DNA of 64,000 bases from Rhodopseudomonas palustris (GCA_016215605.1 JACRJB010000053.1:186001-250000), one strand, 5' to 3'. Numbered from the stretch's first letter, positions 42,882 to 53,106 are shown. Notes: generated by a model not told the origin, from the letters alone. Made by a program: numbers and translations.

Positions 42882-43688
42882 ATGACGAGCATTTTCGTCC
42901 GTTCGTTGATTTTCAACGTGCTGTTCTACCTGCTGCTGGTGTTCTGGATCCTGGTCGCGGTGCCGACCTTCCTGCTGCCGCGGCAGGCGCTGATCAAGGT
43001 CGCCAAGCTGTGGGGCCAGAGCAGCATCTGGCTGATGCGGTTCGTCTGCGGCACCAGGGTCGAATTCCGCGGCGTCGAGAAGATCCCGCAAGGCCCGCTG
43101 ATCGTCGCGCCCAAGCATCAGTCGATGTGGGAGACCTTCGCGCTGCTGCAGTTCTTCGATGCGCCGCTGTACATCCTGAAGCGCGAGCTGACCTGGATCC
43201 CGTTCTTCGGCTGGTTTCTGATCAAGGCCGACATGATCGCGATCAACCGCAAGAAAGGCGGCCGCATCCTGATGGAGATGGCGCGCCGCGCCAGCGAGGA
43301 GGTCAACCGCGGCCGGCAGCTGATCATCTTCCCGGAAGGCACCCGCACCGCGGTCGGTGCGCCGCCGCACTACAAGGCCGGCATCGCCCAGATCTATTCC
43401 GACTGCAACGTGCCCTGCCTGCCGGTGGCGCTGAATTCCGGCCTGTTCTGGCCGCGCCGGCAGTTCATGCGCTATCCCGGCACGATCGTGGTCGAGTTCC
43501 TCGATCCTTTGCCGGCCGGACTATCGCGCCGCGATTTCTTCGACACCGTCAGCGACCAGATCGAAACCGCCAGCCGCCGCCTGATCGAAGCCGGCCGCCG
43601 CGAGCAGGAAGCGCTGTTCGGCGGGGTGCCGAGCGCGGCGCCCGTCGATGCGCCCGCAGTATCGGACCGCACCGCCAGCAATCAGTAA
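42882..43688 (+). CDS. plsC: 1-acyl-sn-glycerol-3-phosphate acyltransferase
   Basis: This 268-residue membrane enzyme makes phosphatidic acid. It has a hydrophobic N-terminus (LIFNVLFYLLLVFWILVAVP), the acyltransferase motif KHQSMWETF (an HX4E form of the usual HX4D), the glycerol-binding FPEGTRT and the LPVALNSGLFWPR segment. The 14-base gap after the DUF218 gene suggests one transcript from ftsE. Confidence 0.93.
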   Translation: MTSIFVRSLIFNVLFYLLLVFWILVAVPTFLLPRQALIKVAKLWGQSSIWLMRFVCGTRVEFRGVEKIPQGPLIVAPKHQSMWETFALLQFFDAPLYILKRELTWIPFFGWFLIKADMIAINRKKGGRILMEMARRASEEVNRGRQLIIFPEGTRTAVGAPPHYKAGIAQIYSDCNVPCLPVALNSGLFWPRRQFMRYPGTIVVEFLDPLPAGLSRRDFFDTVSDQIETASRRLIEAGRREQEALFGGVPSAAPVDAPAVSDRTASNQ

Positions 43689-43952
43689 TCCACCGCACCC
43701 CAACCGCAGCGCGCTCCCTCTCCCGCCTGCGGGAGAGGGCTGGGGTGAGGGCGCCCCAGGCACCGACTCAGCGACTCGCGGAGCGGAGTGCCCTCACCCG
43801 GATCGCGACGCGATCCGACCCTCGGGTCAAGCCCGAGGGCAGGCTCTCTCCCGCAAGCGGGAGAGGTTATGCCGTGCCCGCCGCGGATCGCAGCGCGCTC
43901 CCTCTCCCGCTTGCGGGAGAGGGCTGGGGTGAGGGCCGCCTCAGGCAATGAC
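43689..43952. repeat. Two copies of repeat family A, the first with a nested element
   Basis: The first copy (43713-43867) is bounded by CTCCCTCTCCCGCCTGCGGG and CTCTCCCGCAAGCGGGAGAG and contains a palindrome CCCTCGGGTCAAGCCCGAGGG inside, as in family C. A half copy follows at 43897-43938. The stretch lies between the convergent plsC and chaC genes and holds no gene. Confidence 0.85.
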
Positions 43953-44531
43953 TCAGCGATGCGGCGGCGTATCGTCGCGCAGGGCCTGGGCGAGGCGGTG
44001 CAGTTGCAGGTCGCGGCAGCCCTGGGCTTCGAGCGAATGCACGGTCGACAACACGTAGTCGCGGTTCGGGCCGGAGCGGCCGTGGCCCTGCCGGACCAGC
44101 CGGAGCTGTTCGGCGGGCGTCAGCCTCCCGGCATATTGCGCGTGGCCGCGATCGACCACATAGGCCAGCGCGCTGACCCGCCGCCGTGCGTCGTCGTCGA
44201 GCCAGACCGAGCGCTTGACCTCGCGATACACGCTGGTGACCTGCTCGCGTTCGCGCAGATAAGCCACCGTCTGCATCCGGTCCGAATCGGCGACGCGGAA
44301 GGCGATGCCGCGGCAGGCGCCGCCGCGGTCGAGCCCGAGCACCAGTCCCGGCTGTTCCGGCGTGCCGCGATGGACGAAGGAATACACGCACAGCGCCCGA
44401 TGCTCGCCGATCAGCCGCGCCGGCACCTGCTCGGTGAAGGCGAAGCCGGGGCTCCACATCAGCGAGCCATAGCCGAACACCCACAAATCGCCTTCGGAAA
44501 GCTCGGAATCGGACAGGGTCTTGGCGGACAT
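43953..44531 (-). CDS. chaC: Gamma-glutamylcyclotransferase, ChaC type
   Basis: This 192-residue protein has the ChaC signature LWVFGYGSLMWSPGFAF at the start and the catalytic-Glu region VAYLREREQVTSVY. FVHRGTPEQPGLVLGLDRGG completes the family pattern. ChaC enzymes degrade glutathione to 5-oxoproline and Cys-Gly. ATG 44531 is chosen; ATG 44558 would add nine residues. It is divergent from the DUF2125 gene. Confidence 0.88.
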   Translation of the reverse strand: MSAKTLSDSELSEGDLWVFGYGSLMWSPGFAFTEQVPARLIGEHRALCVYSFVHRGTPEQPGLVLGLDRGGACRGIAFRVADSDRMQTVAYLREREQVTSVYREVKRSVWLDDDARRRVSALAYVVDRGHAQYAGRLTPAEQLRLVRQGHGRSGPNRDYVLSTVHSLEAQGCRDLQLHRLAQALRDDTPPHR

Positions 44532-44689
44532 GACGGACGGCAATCGCTCAAATGACAAATTCCGTCTCTACCCCATCGGGCCTGCGGTTGTCAGCGATTT
44601 CGCGGCTGATCCGCTGCGCGGTTCCGGCATGGCGCCGCCGCCGGGTTTCCCCGATTTGCCTTTTCAGGCGCACACTCTAAGTAGGCTCG

Positions 44690-45883
44690 ATGACAGATCT
44701 TCCGCTGACCACCCGCCGCCGGCTGTGGCCGCTGTTCCTGATGCCGACGCTGCTGCTGATCGCGGCGATCGGCTGGAGCCTGTTCTGGTTCATCTCGGCG
44801 TCGCAGGTCGACCGCATCGTCGACAATTGGCGCGCCCGCGAGGCCGCCGCGGGCCGGGTCTATGACTGCGGCGATCGCTCCGTCGCCGGCTTTCCGTTCC
44901 GCCTCGAAGTGCGCTGCACTGACGCCAGCGTCGCGCTGACCTCGCAGACTGCCGAGCAGGTCGCGAGCCGGACGCCGGTGACAGTGAAGCTCGGCGAAAT
45001 CCTGGTGGTGTCGCAGATCTACGATCCGCGCCTGCTGATCGCCGAGTTCAAGGGCCCGGCGAGTTTCGCCGACCGCGGCCAGCCGACCTCGATGGTGCTG
45101 AACTGGGCGGCGGCGCGCAGCAGCGTCGCCGGCCTGCCCGGGCCGCTGCAGCGCATCGCGCTGACGTTCGACGCCCCGGCGCTCGACCGCGTCGACGGCG
45201 GCGCGCAGGTGCCGCTGGCCCGCGCCCGCCATGTCGAGATGCACGCCCGCCAGGTCGAGGGACCGGCCGGCGCCGCGCCGCGGATCGAGACCGATTTCCA
45301 GTTCGAAGGCGCCAGCGTGCAGGACGTGCATCCGCTGCTCGCCGAATTGTTCGACGCGAATTTGCGCGTGGTGCTGAGCGGGCTGAAGGATTTCCGCCCC
45401 AAGCCGTGGCCGGAGCGGTTTCGCGAATTGCAGGCTGCCGGCGGCCGGATCGAGATCACCCAGGCGCGGATCCAGCAGGGCGAGATGATCGCCACCGCGA
45501 TCGGCGCGCTCGGCCTGACGCCGACCGGCAATGTCGACGGCGAATTGCAGATGGTGGTGGCGGGGCTCGACAAGGTCGTGCCGAAGCTCGGCATCGACAA
45601 GGTGCTGGAACAGGGCGTGTCGCAATCGACGCTCGATCGCCTCGCGCCCGGCATGCGGGCGAACGACGTCAACAACGTGCTCGGCGCGCTCGACCGCGCC
45701 ATCCCGGGCCTCGGCCGCGTCGTCCGCCAGAACGCCAATGTCGGCGTAGCCGCCGGCATCAACGCGCTCGGCCAGGAAGCCACCCTCGAAGGCCGCCCCG
45801 CCCGCGCGGTCCCGCTCCGCTTCGTCGACGGCGCCGTGATGCTCGGCCCGATCAAAGTCGCCCAGATGAAGCCGCTGTTCTGA
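44690..45883 (+). CDS. DUF2125 protein
   Basis: This 397-residue protein is anchored by one N-terminal membrane segment (LFLMPTLLLIAAIGWSLFWF). The DUF2125 region (FRLEVRCTDASVALTSQTAE, then YDPRLLIAEFKGPASF and GRIEITQARIQQGEMIATAI) follows and is periplasmic in topology. The family is alphaproteobacterial and uncharacterised. A short tandem repeat (two 15-base units at 45896-45925) follows its stop. Confidence 0.88.
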   Translation: MTDLPLTTRRRLWPLFLMPTLLLIAAIGWSLFWFISASQVDRIVDNWRAREAAAGRVYDCGDRSVAGFPFRLEVRCTDASVALTSQTAEQVASRTPVTVKLGEILVVSQIYDPRLLIAEFKGPASFADRGQPTSMVLNWAAARSSVAGLPGPLQRIALTFDAPALDRVDGGAQVPLARARHVEMHARQVEGPAGAAPRIETDFQFEGASVQDVHPLLAELFDANLRVVLSGLKDFRPKPWPERFRELQAAGGRIEITQARIQQGEMIATAIGALGLTPTGNVDGELQMVVAGLDKVVPKLGIDKVLEQGVSQSTLDRLAPGMRANDVNNVLGALDRAIPGLGRVVRQNANVGVAAGINALGQEATLEGRPARAVPLRFVDGAVMLGPIKVAQMKPLF

Positions 45884-45949
45884 GCACGCTGCAGTAAGCG
45901 TCGTTGAAGCAAGCGTCGTTGAAGTAAGCGCCGCCCCGACCGCAAGCGC

Positions 45950-46078
45950 GCTCCCTCTCCCGCTTGCGGGAGAGGGCTGGGGTGAGGGCGCCCCAGCCGC
46001 TGACTCAGCTACTCGTCGAGAGGAGTGCCCTCACCCGGATCGCTGCGCGATCCGACCTCTCCCGCCAGCGGGAGGGGT
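45950..46078. repeat. Palindromic repeat family A, copy 6
   Basis: Same ends and inner arms as the first copy. It lies between the DUF2125 gene and the convergent ABC-F gene. Confidence 0.85.
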
Positions 46079-46112
46079 TATAGACGCGCAAGCGGGAGCG
46101 CTCTGCTGACAC

Positions 46113-47735
46113 CTAACTATGCAGCCCCGGCGCCTCGTGCCCGGTCCTCGCCACGTACTCCGTGTAGCCGCCGCCGTATTTGTGGATGCCGTCGGGGGTC
46201 AGCTCCAGCACGCGGTTCGACAGCGCGCCGAGGAAATGCCGGTCGTGGGACACGAACAGCATCGTGCCCTCGAAATCCGACAGCGCCTTGATCAGCATTT
46301 CCTTGGTGGCGATGTCGAGATGGTTGGTCGGCTCGTCGAGCACCAGGAAGTTCGGCGGGTCGTACAGCATCTTGGCCATCACCAGCCGCGCCTTCTCGCC
46401 GCCCGATAGCACCCGGCACTTCTTCTCGACGTCGTCGCCGGAGAAGCCGAAGCAGCCGGCCAGCGCGCGGAGCGAGCCTTGCCCGGCCTGCGGAAACCAT
46501 TCTTCCAGCGAGGCGAACACGGTGAGGTCGCCGTCGATCAGATCCATCGCGTGCTGCGCGAAGTATCCCATCTTGACGCTGCCGCCGAGCGCGACGCTGC
46601 CGTCGTCGGGCGGCGTCGAGCCGGTCACCAGCTTCAGCAGCGTCGACTTGCCGGCGCCGTTGATGCCCATCACGCACCAGCGCTCGCGGCGCTGGATCTG
46701 GAAATCGAGCCCGTCATAGATCACGCGGCTGCCGTAGCGCTTGGAGACGCGCTTGAGGCTGACGACGTCCTCGCCCGAGCGCGGCGCCGGCAGGAAGTCG
46801 AACGCGATAGTCTGGCGGCGGCGCGGCGGATCGACCTTCTCGATCTTGTCGAGTTTCTTGACGCGGCTCTGCACCTGCGCGGCGTGCGAGGCGCGCGCCT
46901 TGAAACGCTCGATGAAGGCGACTTCCTTGGCGAGCATCGCCTGCTGGCGCTCGAACTGCGCCTGCTGCTGCTTGTCGGCGAGCGCGCGCTGTTGTTCGTA
47001 GAATTCGTAATTGCCGGAGTAGCTGGTCAGCGTGCCGGCATCGATTTCGATGATCTTGTTGACGATGCGGTTCATGAACTCGCGGTCGTGCGAGGTCATC
47101 AGCAGCGCACCCTCGAAGCCGCGCAGGAACTGCTCGAGCCAGATCAGGCTTTCGATGTCGAGATGGTTGGACGGTTCGTCGAGCAGCATCACGTCCGGCC
47201 GCATCAACAGGATGCGGGCGAGCGCAACGCGCATCTTCCAGCCGCCGGACAGCTTGCCGACGTCGCCGTCCATCATCTCCTGGGTGAACGACAGCCCGGC
47301 CAGCACCTCGCGGGCGCGGCCTTCCAGCGCGTAGCCGTCCAGCTCCTCGAAGCGGTGCTGCACCTCGCCGTAGCGCTCGAGGATCTGCTCCATCTCGTCG
47401 GCCTTGTCGGGATCGGCCAGCGCGTCTTCGAGCTGCTTCAGCTCCGCCGCGACCTCGCTGACCGGGCCGGCGCCTTCCATCGTCTCGGCGACCGCGCTGC
47501 GCCCGGCCATCTCGCCGACGTCCTGGCTGAAATAGCCGATGGTCAGGCCGCGATCGACCGACACCTGGCCCTCGTCGGGCGTCTCGGTGCCCTTGATCAT
47601 CCGGAACAGGGTGGTCTTGCCCGAACCGTTGGGCCCGACCAGCCCGATCTTCTCGCCGCGCAGCAGCGTCGCGGACGCCTCGATGTAGAGGATCTGGTGG
47701 CCGTTCTGCTTGGAGATGTTGTCGAGACGGATCAT
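46113..47735 (-). CDS. ABC-F family ATPase (translation factor type)
   Basis: This 540-residue soluble protein has two ABC cassettes. First: GPNGSGKTTLFRMI, LSGGWKMRVALARI, LLDEPSNHLDIESL. Second: GINGAGKSTLLKLV, LSGGEKARLVMAKM, LVLDEPTNHLDIAT. Between them lies the charged linker AQFERQQAMLAKEVAFIERF typical of the P-site tRNA-interacting motif. There is no membrane domain. ABC-F proteins act on ribosomes (EttA/Uup type). The exact paralogue is not assigned. Confidence 0.93.
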   Translation of the reverse strand: MIRLDNISKQNGHQILYIEASATLLRGEKIGLVGPNGSGKTTLFRMIKGTETPDEGQVSVDRGLTIGYFSQDVGEMAGRSAVAETMEGAGPVSEVAAELKQLEDALADPDKADEMEQILERYGEVQHRFEELDGYALEGRAREVLAGLSFTQEMMDGDVGKLSGGWKMRVALARILLMRPDVMLLDEPSNHLDIESLIWLEQFLRGFEGALLMTSHDREFMNRIVNKIIEIDAGTLTSYSGNYEFYEQQRALADKQQQAQFERQQAMLAKEVAFIERFKARASHAAQVQSRVKKLDKIEKVDPPRRRQTIAFDFLPAPRSGEDVVSLKRVSKRYGSRVIYDGLDFQIQRRERWCVMGINGAGKSTLLKLVTGSTPPDDGSVALGGSVKMGYFAQHAMDLIDGDLTVFASLEEWFPQAGQGSLRALAGCFGFSGDDVEKKCRVLSGGEKARLVMAKMLYDPPNFLVLDEPTNHLDIATKEMLIKALSDFEGTMLFVSHDRHFLGALSNRVLELTPDGIHKYGGGYTEYVARTGHEAPGLHS

Positions 47736-47819
47736 GGGCTCACAGGGCGTTAAAATGCTGCGGCGCGTTTAGCCGATTGGGGGCCCCGGCGGAAGGGGCG
47801 GGCCGCGCTGCCGCGGGGT

Positions 47820-47943
47820 CGTCATTCTGGGGCGCGCAGCAAAGCTGCGCGAACCCGGAATCTCGAAGCGTTCTGCGATGCTGCCGTTTCCACAACTGCG
47901 AGATTCCGGGTTCGCTCGCAAGGGCGAGCGCCCCGGAATGACG
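47820..47943. repeat. Palindromic repeat family B, copy 2
   Basis: Bounded by GTCATTCTGGGGCGCG and CGAGCGCCCCGGAATGAC. It lies between the ABC-F start and the arginase stop. Confidence 0.85.
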
Positions 47944-47959
47944 ACCGCGGGGAGGGCGT

Positions 47960-48943
47960 TCATCCCTCCGGCAGCACCGCGTTGCTCGGCGTCACCCGGT
48001 CGGTGATCTGTAGGCCGAACAGGCTGCCGATCAGTTCCACGGCCACCCGCGCGGTGCGGCCGCGTTCGTCGAGGAAGGGGTTGAGTTCGACCACGTCGAG
48101 CGAGCGCACCAGGCCGGAATCGTGCAGCAGCTCCATGACGAGGTGCGCCTCGCGATAGGTCGTGCCGCCGGGCACCGTAGTGCCGACGCCGGGCGCCACC
48201 GACGGGTCGAGCACGTCGACGTCGAACGACAGATGCAGCACGCCGCCGGCCGCGCGGACGCGGTCGATGACGCGGCGGATCAGCACGCCGACGCCGAATT
48301 CGTCGATCGCCCGCATGTCGACCACCGGAATGGCGCGGGCGCGTACCAGCTCTTTTTCCAGCGGATCAATCGAGCGGATGCCGAACAGATCGAGCTGCGC
48401 CGGCGGGATCGACACCCGCGGCTCGGCGCCGAGCAGATGATCGAGCCCCGGCTCGCCGCACAGGAACGCCGCCGACATGCCGTGCATGTTGGCGGAGATC
48501 GTCGTCGCCGGCGTGTTGTAGTCGGCATGGGCGTCGAACCACAGCACGAACAGCGGCTTGCCTTGCTGCTGCCAGTAGCGCGCGACGCCGTTGACCGAGC
48601 CCATCGACAGGCTGTGATCGCCGCCCATGAACAGCGGCACGGCGCCGGAGTGCGCCAGCTCGTAGGCGCGTGCCGAGATCGCCCCGACCCAGCTCCGCAC
48701 CTCGTCGTAGAAATTGGCGTTGGCCGGCGCCGGATCGTTGCCGCGGTCGAGCGCGGGCCGCGTCATGTCGCCATGATCCTCGACCGCGATGCCGAGCTGC
48801 TCGAGCACGCGGCCGATCCCGGCGGTGCGCAGCGCCGCCGGGCCCATCAGCGTGCCGCGCAGCCCGGCGCCGATCTCGATCGGCATGCCGAGCAGCGCGA
48901 CGCGGCGGGCGGGGTCGGGAACGATGGAGCTGGACGGCGTCAT
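47960..48943 (-). CDS. rocF: Arginase
   Basis: This 327-residue manganese enzyme cleaves arginine to ornithine and urea. All metal ligands are present: MGGDHSLSMGS, LWFDAHADYNTP and LSFDVDVLDPSVAPGVGTTV. The substrate loop DYNTPATTISANMHGM and EL(N)PFLDERGRTA are present too. The thioesterase gene on the same strand ends upstream. With argH at 32058 the cell can make and break arginine. Confidence 0.93.
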   Translation of the reverse strand: MTPSSSIVPDPARRVALLGMPIEIGAGLRGTLMGPAALRTAGIGRVLEQLGIAVEDHGDMTRPALDRGNDPAPANANFYDEVRSWVGAISARAYELAHSGAVPLFMGGDHSLSMGSVNGVARYWQQQGKPLFVLWFDAHADYNTPATTISANMHGMSAAFLCGEPGLDHLLGAEPRVSIPPAQLDLFGIRSIDPLEKELVRARAIPVVDMRAIDEFGVGVLIRRVIDRVRAAGGVLHLSFDVDVLDPSVAPGVGTTVPGGTTYREAHLVMELLHDSGLVRSLDVVELNPFLDERGRTARVAVELIGSLFGLQITDRVTPSNAVLPEG

Positions 48944-49036
48944 GGCGGCGCCTTTCGAGCTGGAGCAACGGGGCTTGTCGACGCCAGCACGTAGCAGCGA
49001 CGCGTGACGATTCGACGTCGCTGCGACGTGGGTCGA

Positions 49037-49870
49037 TCAGGCCTTGAAATAGGTGATCTGATGCGTCGTCGCCAGCAGCGTCCCGTTCGGCGACCACAGT
49101 TCCCCGGTCTGATCGCTGAAGCTCTTGTGAAACACGTTGGCATCGGCGACGCCGAGCACCGCGGTGATCGGCGTGGCAGCGAGATCGGCGGCATCGACGT
49201 GAAAATAGGTCGTCATCGACACCGTGCCGATCGGCAGCAGCTCGCCGCGGACGTGGAAAATCCGCGCGAAGAACGCGTCGGCGATCGCCGACAGCGAGAT
49301 CAGGTCGAGCGAGCGCGGCACGGCGTGGCCGATCCACGCCTTGGTGTGCGCGCTGGCCGGTTCCGCCTGCGCGCCGCTGCCGAAGCTCGGCTCGTTCTCG
49401 ACGAAACGGAATTCGAACTGCCGGATCCACGACGCCGCCACGCCGGCGCGCGCATAGACCGGCGCCTGCTCGTAGGCGGTGGTCTTCGGCATCTCCGCCG
49501 GCCGATGCGTCCAGGTCTCGCGGCGCTGTGCGAACACCGCGGTGGCGAACGCGGCGACGCCCGCCTCGGGCTGCGTCAGTTCGATCGACCAGTGCTGGGT
49601 CGAACGCGTCGCCTTCACCAGCCGCGGCGTGAGATCGAACGGACCGGCTGCGATCGGCGCGCAGAAATTCACCGTGAAGGCCAGCGGATCGCCGGCGCGT
49701 TCCGGCTGCGCGATCAGCGCCCGCAGCAGCGTCGCCGCGGTGGCGCCGCCGAACTGGCCGACGAAGGCGTGGTAATCGTCGCTGGTCGCGCCCTGCCAGC
49801 GGCCGTCGCCGAACTCCACGCGTGTGGCGGCATCGAACGGATGGATGCTGTCCTCGACCCTGGCGTCCAT
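49037..49870 (-). CDS. Acyl-CoA thioesterase, TesB-like double hot-dog fold
   Basis: This 277-residue protein has two hot-dog units: WQGATSDDYHAFVGQFGGAT for the first, with FTVNFCAPIAAGPFDLTPRL, and SLSAIADAFFARIFHVRGEL for the second. ATG 49870 is used; the longer frame to 49936 is implausible. The C-terminal QTGELWSPNGTLLATTHQIT resembles TesB/PaaI-like enzymes. It hydrolyses acyl-CoA; chain length is unknown. Upstream of arginase on the same strand. Confidence 0.8.
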   Translation of the reverse strand: MDARVEDSIHPFDAATRVEFGDGRWQGATSDDYHAFVGQFGGATAATLLRALIAQPERAGDPLAFTVNFCAPIAAGPFDLTPRLVKATRSTQHWSIELTQPEAGVAAFATAVFAQRRETWTHRPAEMPKTTAYEQAPVYARAGVAASWIRQFEFRFVENEPSFGSGAQAEPASAHTKAWIGHAVPRSLDLISLSAIADAFFARIFHVRGELLPIGTVSMTTYFHVDAADLAATPITAVLGVADANVFHKSFSDQTGELWSPNGTLLATTHQITYFKA

Positions 49871-49986
49871 GATCGCTCCCGTGTTGTTCTTGCTCTTTGC
49901 GCCGCACAATTTGCCCCGCGCCGCCGCGGGACGCAATGGCTGTCGAGCGTCATGTGAAGCGGGCAGACAACTATGGCCCCATGCAC

Positions 49987-50102
49987 GTCATTCTGGGGCG
50001 CGCGTGAAACGCGCGAACCCGGAATCTCGATGTTGCTTGAAAGGATTGCCCTGAATCTCGGGGTTCCGGGTTCGCGAGCTATGCTCGCGCCCCGGAACGA
50101 CG
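49987..50102. repeat. Palindromic repeat family B, copy 3
   Basis: Bounded by GTCATTCTGGGGCGCG and CTCGCGCCCCGGAACGAC. Between the divergent-side ends of the thioesterase start and the glgP stop. Confidence 0.8.
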
Positions 50103-50152
50103 GAGCTTGGGGCTATGTGAGGCTGCGCGCCGCAAGTCTGTCGCGCGCGCCT

Positions 50153-52729
50153 CTACCCCTTCGCCTGCCGTGCCGGCGACGGCTGCGTGGCCGGCCGGGT
50201 CGGGACGTCCCAGATGTCCTCGGCATATTCGCGGATGGTGCGGTCCGACGAGAACCAGGCCATCCGGGCGACGTTGAGGATGCCGGCGCGGGTCCAGGCG
50301 GAGCCGGCGCGCCCGCGCGCGTCGACGCCGCGCTGGGCCTCGTAGTAGCTGTCGAAATCGGCGCTGACCATGTAGTGGTCGAGGTGCCGCAGCGCGTGCG
50401 CCACCGAGGCGAAGCGGGCCGGATCGTCCGGCGAGAACGCGCCGGAATCGATCGCCCGGATGGCGCGGTCGAGCGCCGGCGAGCGCCGGATCACATCGGT
50501 GGCGTCGAGGCCTTGCGAGCGGCGCGCCACCACTTCGAGCGCTTCCATGCCGAAGATCGCGATGTTCTCCGCGCCGACGTGATCTCGGATTTCGATATTG
50601 GCGCCGTCGAGCGTGCCGATCGTCAGCGCGCCGTTGAGCGCCAGCTTCATGTTGCCGGTGCCGGACGCTTCCATGCCGGCGGTGGAGATCTGCTCGGACA
50701 GATCGGCCGCCGGAATGATCACTTCGGCCAGGCTGACATTGTAGTCGGCGAGGAACACCACCTTCAGCTTACCGCCGATCGAGGCGTCGTTGTTGACCAC
50801 CTCGGCGACGTCGTTGATCAGCTTGATGATCAGCTTGGCGTAGCGATAGCTCGCCGCCGCCTTGCCGGCGAAGATTTTCACACGCGGCACCCAGTCCGCG
50901 TCCGGATTGTCCTTGATGGCATGGTACAGCGCCACGGTCTCGAGCACGTTGAGCAGCTGGCGCTTGTATTCGTGAATGCGCTTGATCTGCACGTCGAACA
51001 GCGCGCCGGGATCGATCCGGACGCCGTTGCGCTCGCTGATCAGCCGCGCCAGCGCGATCTTGTTGCGGTGCTTGACGGTGCGGAACTGCTGCTGGAACGC
51101 GGCGTCGCCGGCGAAGGCTTCGAGCCGTTCCAGCCGCGTCGGATCGTCCAGCACCTCGTCGCCGCAGGCGGAGCGGACCAGATCGGTCAGGCCCGGGTTG
51201 GCCAGCATCAGCCAGCGCCGGAAGGTGATGCCGTTGGTCTTGTTGGTGATGCGGTCCGGGTAGAGATGATTGAGATCGTGAAACACGGTCTCCTTCATCA
51301 GGTCGGAATGCATCGCCGACACGCCGTTGATGCGGTGCGAGCCGATGAAGGCGAGGTGGCCCATCCGCACCCGGCGGCCGGCCTTCTCGTCGATCAGCGA
51401 CACCGAGGCGCGGAATTCGATGTCGCCGGGGCAGCGCTGTTCGGCCAGCGCCAGATGCGCCTCGTTGATCCGGTAGATGATGTCGAGATGGCGCGGCAGC
51501 GTGCGCTGGAACAGATCCAGCGGCCAGGTCTCCAGCGCCTCGGGCAGCAGCGTGTGGTTGGTGTAGCTCAGCGTCGCCCGGGTGATCTCCCAGGCGTCGT
51601 CCCAGCGCAGATGGTGGACGTCGACCAGGAGCCGCATCAGCTCGGTGACGGCGAGGCTGGGATGGGTGTCGTTGAGCTGGATCGCCGCCTTCTTGGCGAG
51701 GTTGCGGATCTGGCCGTCGGAATCCAGATGGCGCTTGATCAGGTCCTGCAGCGAGGCTGAGACGAAGAAATATTCCTGCCGCAGCCGCAATTCGCGGCCG
51801 GCAGCACTTTCATCGTTGGGATACAGGAACTTGCAGATCGCCTCGGCGCGCGCCTCGTGCGCGGTGGCGCCGAGATAGTCGCCGGTGTTGAACACGTCGA
51901 TCAGCATCGGATCGGGCGCGCGCGCCGACCACAGCCGCAGCGCGTTGACGTGGTCGCCGCGCCAGCCGACGATCGGCGTGTCGTAGGCCATCGCCTGCAC
52001 GGTCTCGACCGGCGTCCACTCCGCGCGTGTCAGGCCCTTGGCGTCGGTCACCTGCTCGACATGGCCGCCGAATTTCACCTGATAGACAACTTCGGGCCGC
52101 TGCAGCTCCCAGGGGTTGCCGAACGACAGCCACTCGTCGGGAAATTCCTGCTGCCAGCCGTGATTGATGATCTGCCGGAACAGACCGTAATCGTAGCGGA
52201 TGCCGTAGCCGAACGCCGGGATCTCCAGCGTCGCCATGCTTTCCATGAAGCAGGCGGCGAGCCGGCCGAGGCCGCCATTGCCGAGCGCTGCGTCGGGCTC
52301 GCATTTGCGCAGATCGTTGAGGCCGACGCCGAGGTCGCCCAGCGCCGCGGCGTATTGCGCCAGCAGGCCCATATTGTTCAGCGCGTCGGTGAACAGCCGG
52401 CCGATCAGGAACTCGAGCGAGAGGTAATACACCCGCTTGCGGCCGGCGTCGTAGCTCTCCTTCTCGGAGACCAGCCAGCGGTGCACGATGCGGTCGCGCA
52501 GCGCCAGCGCCGAGGCCTTGTACCAGTCGTGCTTGGTCGCCTGCGTCGCCTCCTTGCCGATCGCAAGCGTCAGCTTGGCCAGAATGGCGCTCTTGATCTC
52601 GGTGAGCGCCAGTTCGTCGATCGGCGGCTGCTGAAACTTCTCTGGCACGGGCTGCACGGACAAATGACGATCCCACAATGGCTTGATGAGTTCCGACCAT
52701 ACAAACATTAGCGCCGGATCGAAACCCAT
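50153..52729 (-). CDS. glgP: Glycogen/maltodextrin phosphorylase
   Basis: This protein of about 858 residues releases glucose-1-phosphate from alpha-1,4-glucans. Motifs include YYLSLEFLIGRLFTDALNNM, PDAALGNGGLGRLAACFMES, the KRIHEYKRQLLNVLETVALY segment and the PLP-lysine region EASGTGNMKLALNGALTIGT. The start is uncertain: TTG 52771, ATG 52729 and ATG 52708 are in frame and none has a good ribosome-binding site. No other glg gene lies in the window. Confidence 0.92.
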   Translation of the reverse strand: MGFDPALMFVWSELIKPLWDRHLSVQPVPEKFQQPPIDELALTEIKSAILAKLTLAIGKEATQATKHDWYKASALALRDRIVHRWLVSEKESYDAGRKRVYYLSLEFLIGRLFTDALNNMGLLAQYAAALGDLGVGLNDLRKCEPDAALGNGGLGRLAACFMESMATLEIPAFGYGIRYDYGLFRQIINHGWQQEFPDEWLSFGNPWELQRPEVVYQVKFGGHVEQVTDAKGLTRAEWTPVETVQAMAYDTPIVGWRGDHVNALRLWSARAPDPMLIDVFNTGDYLGATAHEARAEAICKFLYPNDESAAGRELRLRQEYFFVSASLQDLIKRHLDSDGQIRNLAKKAAIQLNDTHPSLAVTELMRLLVDVHHLRWDDAWEITRATLSYTNHTLLPEALETWPLDLFQRTLPRHLDIIYRINEAHLALAEQRCPGDIEFRASVSLIDEKAGRRVRMGHLAFIGSHRINGVSAMHSDLMKETVFHDLNHLYPDRITNKTNGITFRRWLMLANPGLTDLVRSACGDEVLDDPTRLERLEAFAGDAAFQQQFRTVKHRNKIALARLISERNGVRIDPGALFDVQIKRIHEYKRQLLNVLETVALYHAIKDNPDADWVPRVKIFAGKAAASYRYAKLIIKLINDVAEVVNNDASIGGKLKVVFLADYNVSLAEVIIPAADLSEQISTAGMEASGTGNMKLALNGALTIGTLDGANIEIRDHVGAENIAIFGMEALEVVARRSQGLDATDVIRRSPALDRAIRAIDSGAFSPDDPARFASVAHALRHLDHYMVSADFDSYYEAQRGVDARGRAGSAWTRAGILNVARMAWFSSDRTIREYAEDIWDVPTRPATQPSPARQAKG

Positions 52730-53106
52730 GACGAGGGCATCGTTGCGGCGCGCTGCCTCGGTTTTGTGCAAAACTCGCGATTTGGCGCGATGCTGGTGAC
52801 GATATCGGCCGACGTCGCGCAGCTGCAGGATGGTCGCATGCGCGGATGATCCGACGATGATGGTCGGTCGATCGATCGCTGCGCGCTTGCATCGCCCGTC
52901 GCTCCGCGGCGCTCATTGGTTGCGGCTTACGTCGGTACCCGTGGCAGCAGGGAACTGGATGGGATCGACGCGGCTTGTGCGCTGCTCAGGCGCCGGATCG
53001 CGTCCCAGAACAAATTAAGAACAATTTTACAAGCCATTGATATATCATTGTGATTCGCTGTGCTGCGCCCACAATATCTATGGCCTGTTTCTGTTGCGAG
53101 GACTAC
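52730..53106. other. Divergent intergenic region, glgP and the gene at 53107
   Basis: No gene supported. An AT-rich stretch near 53008-53060 (around AACAATTTTACAAG) probably contains the promoter of the plus-strand gene. Confidence 0.45.
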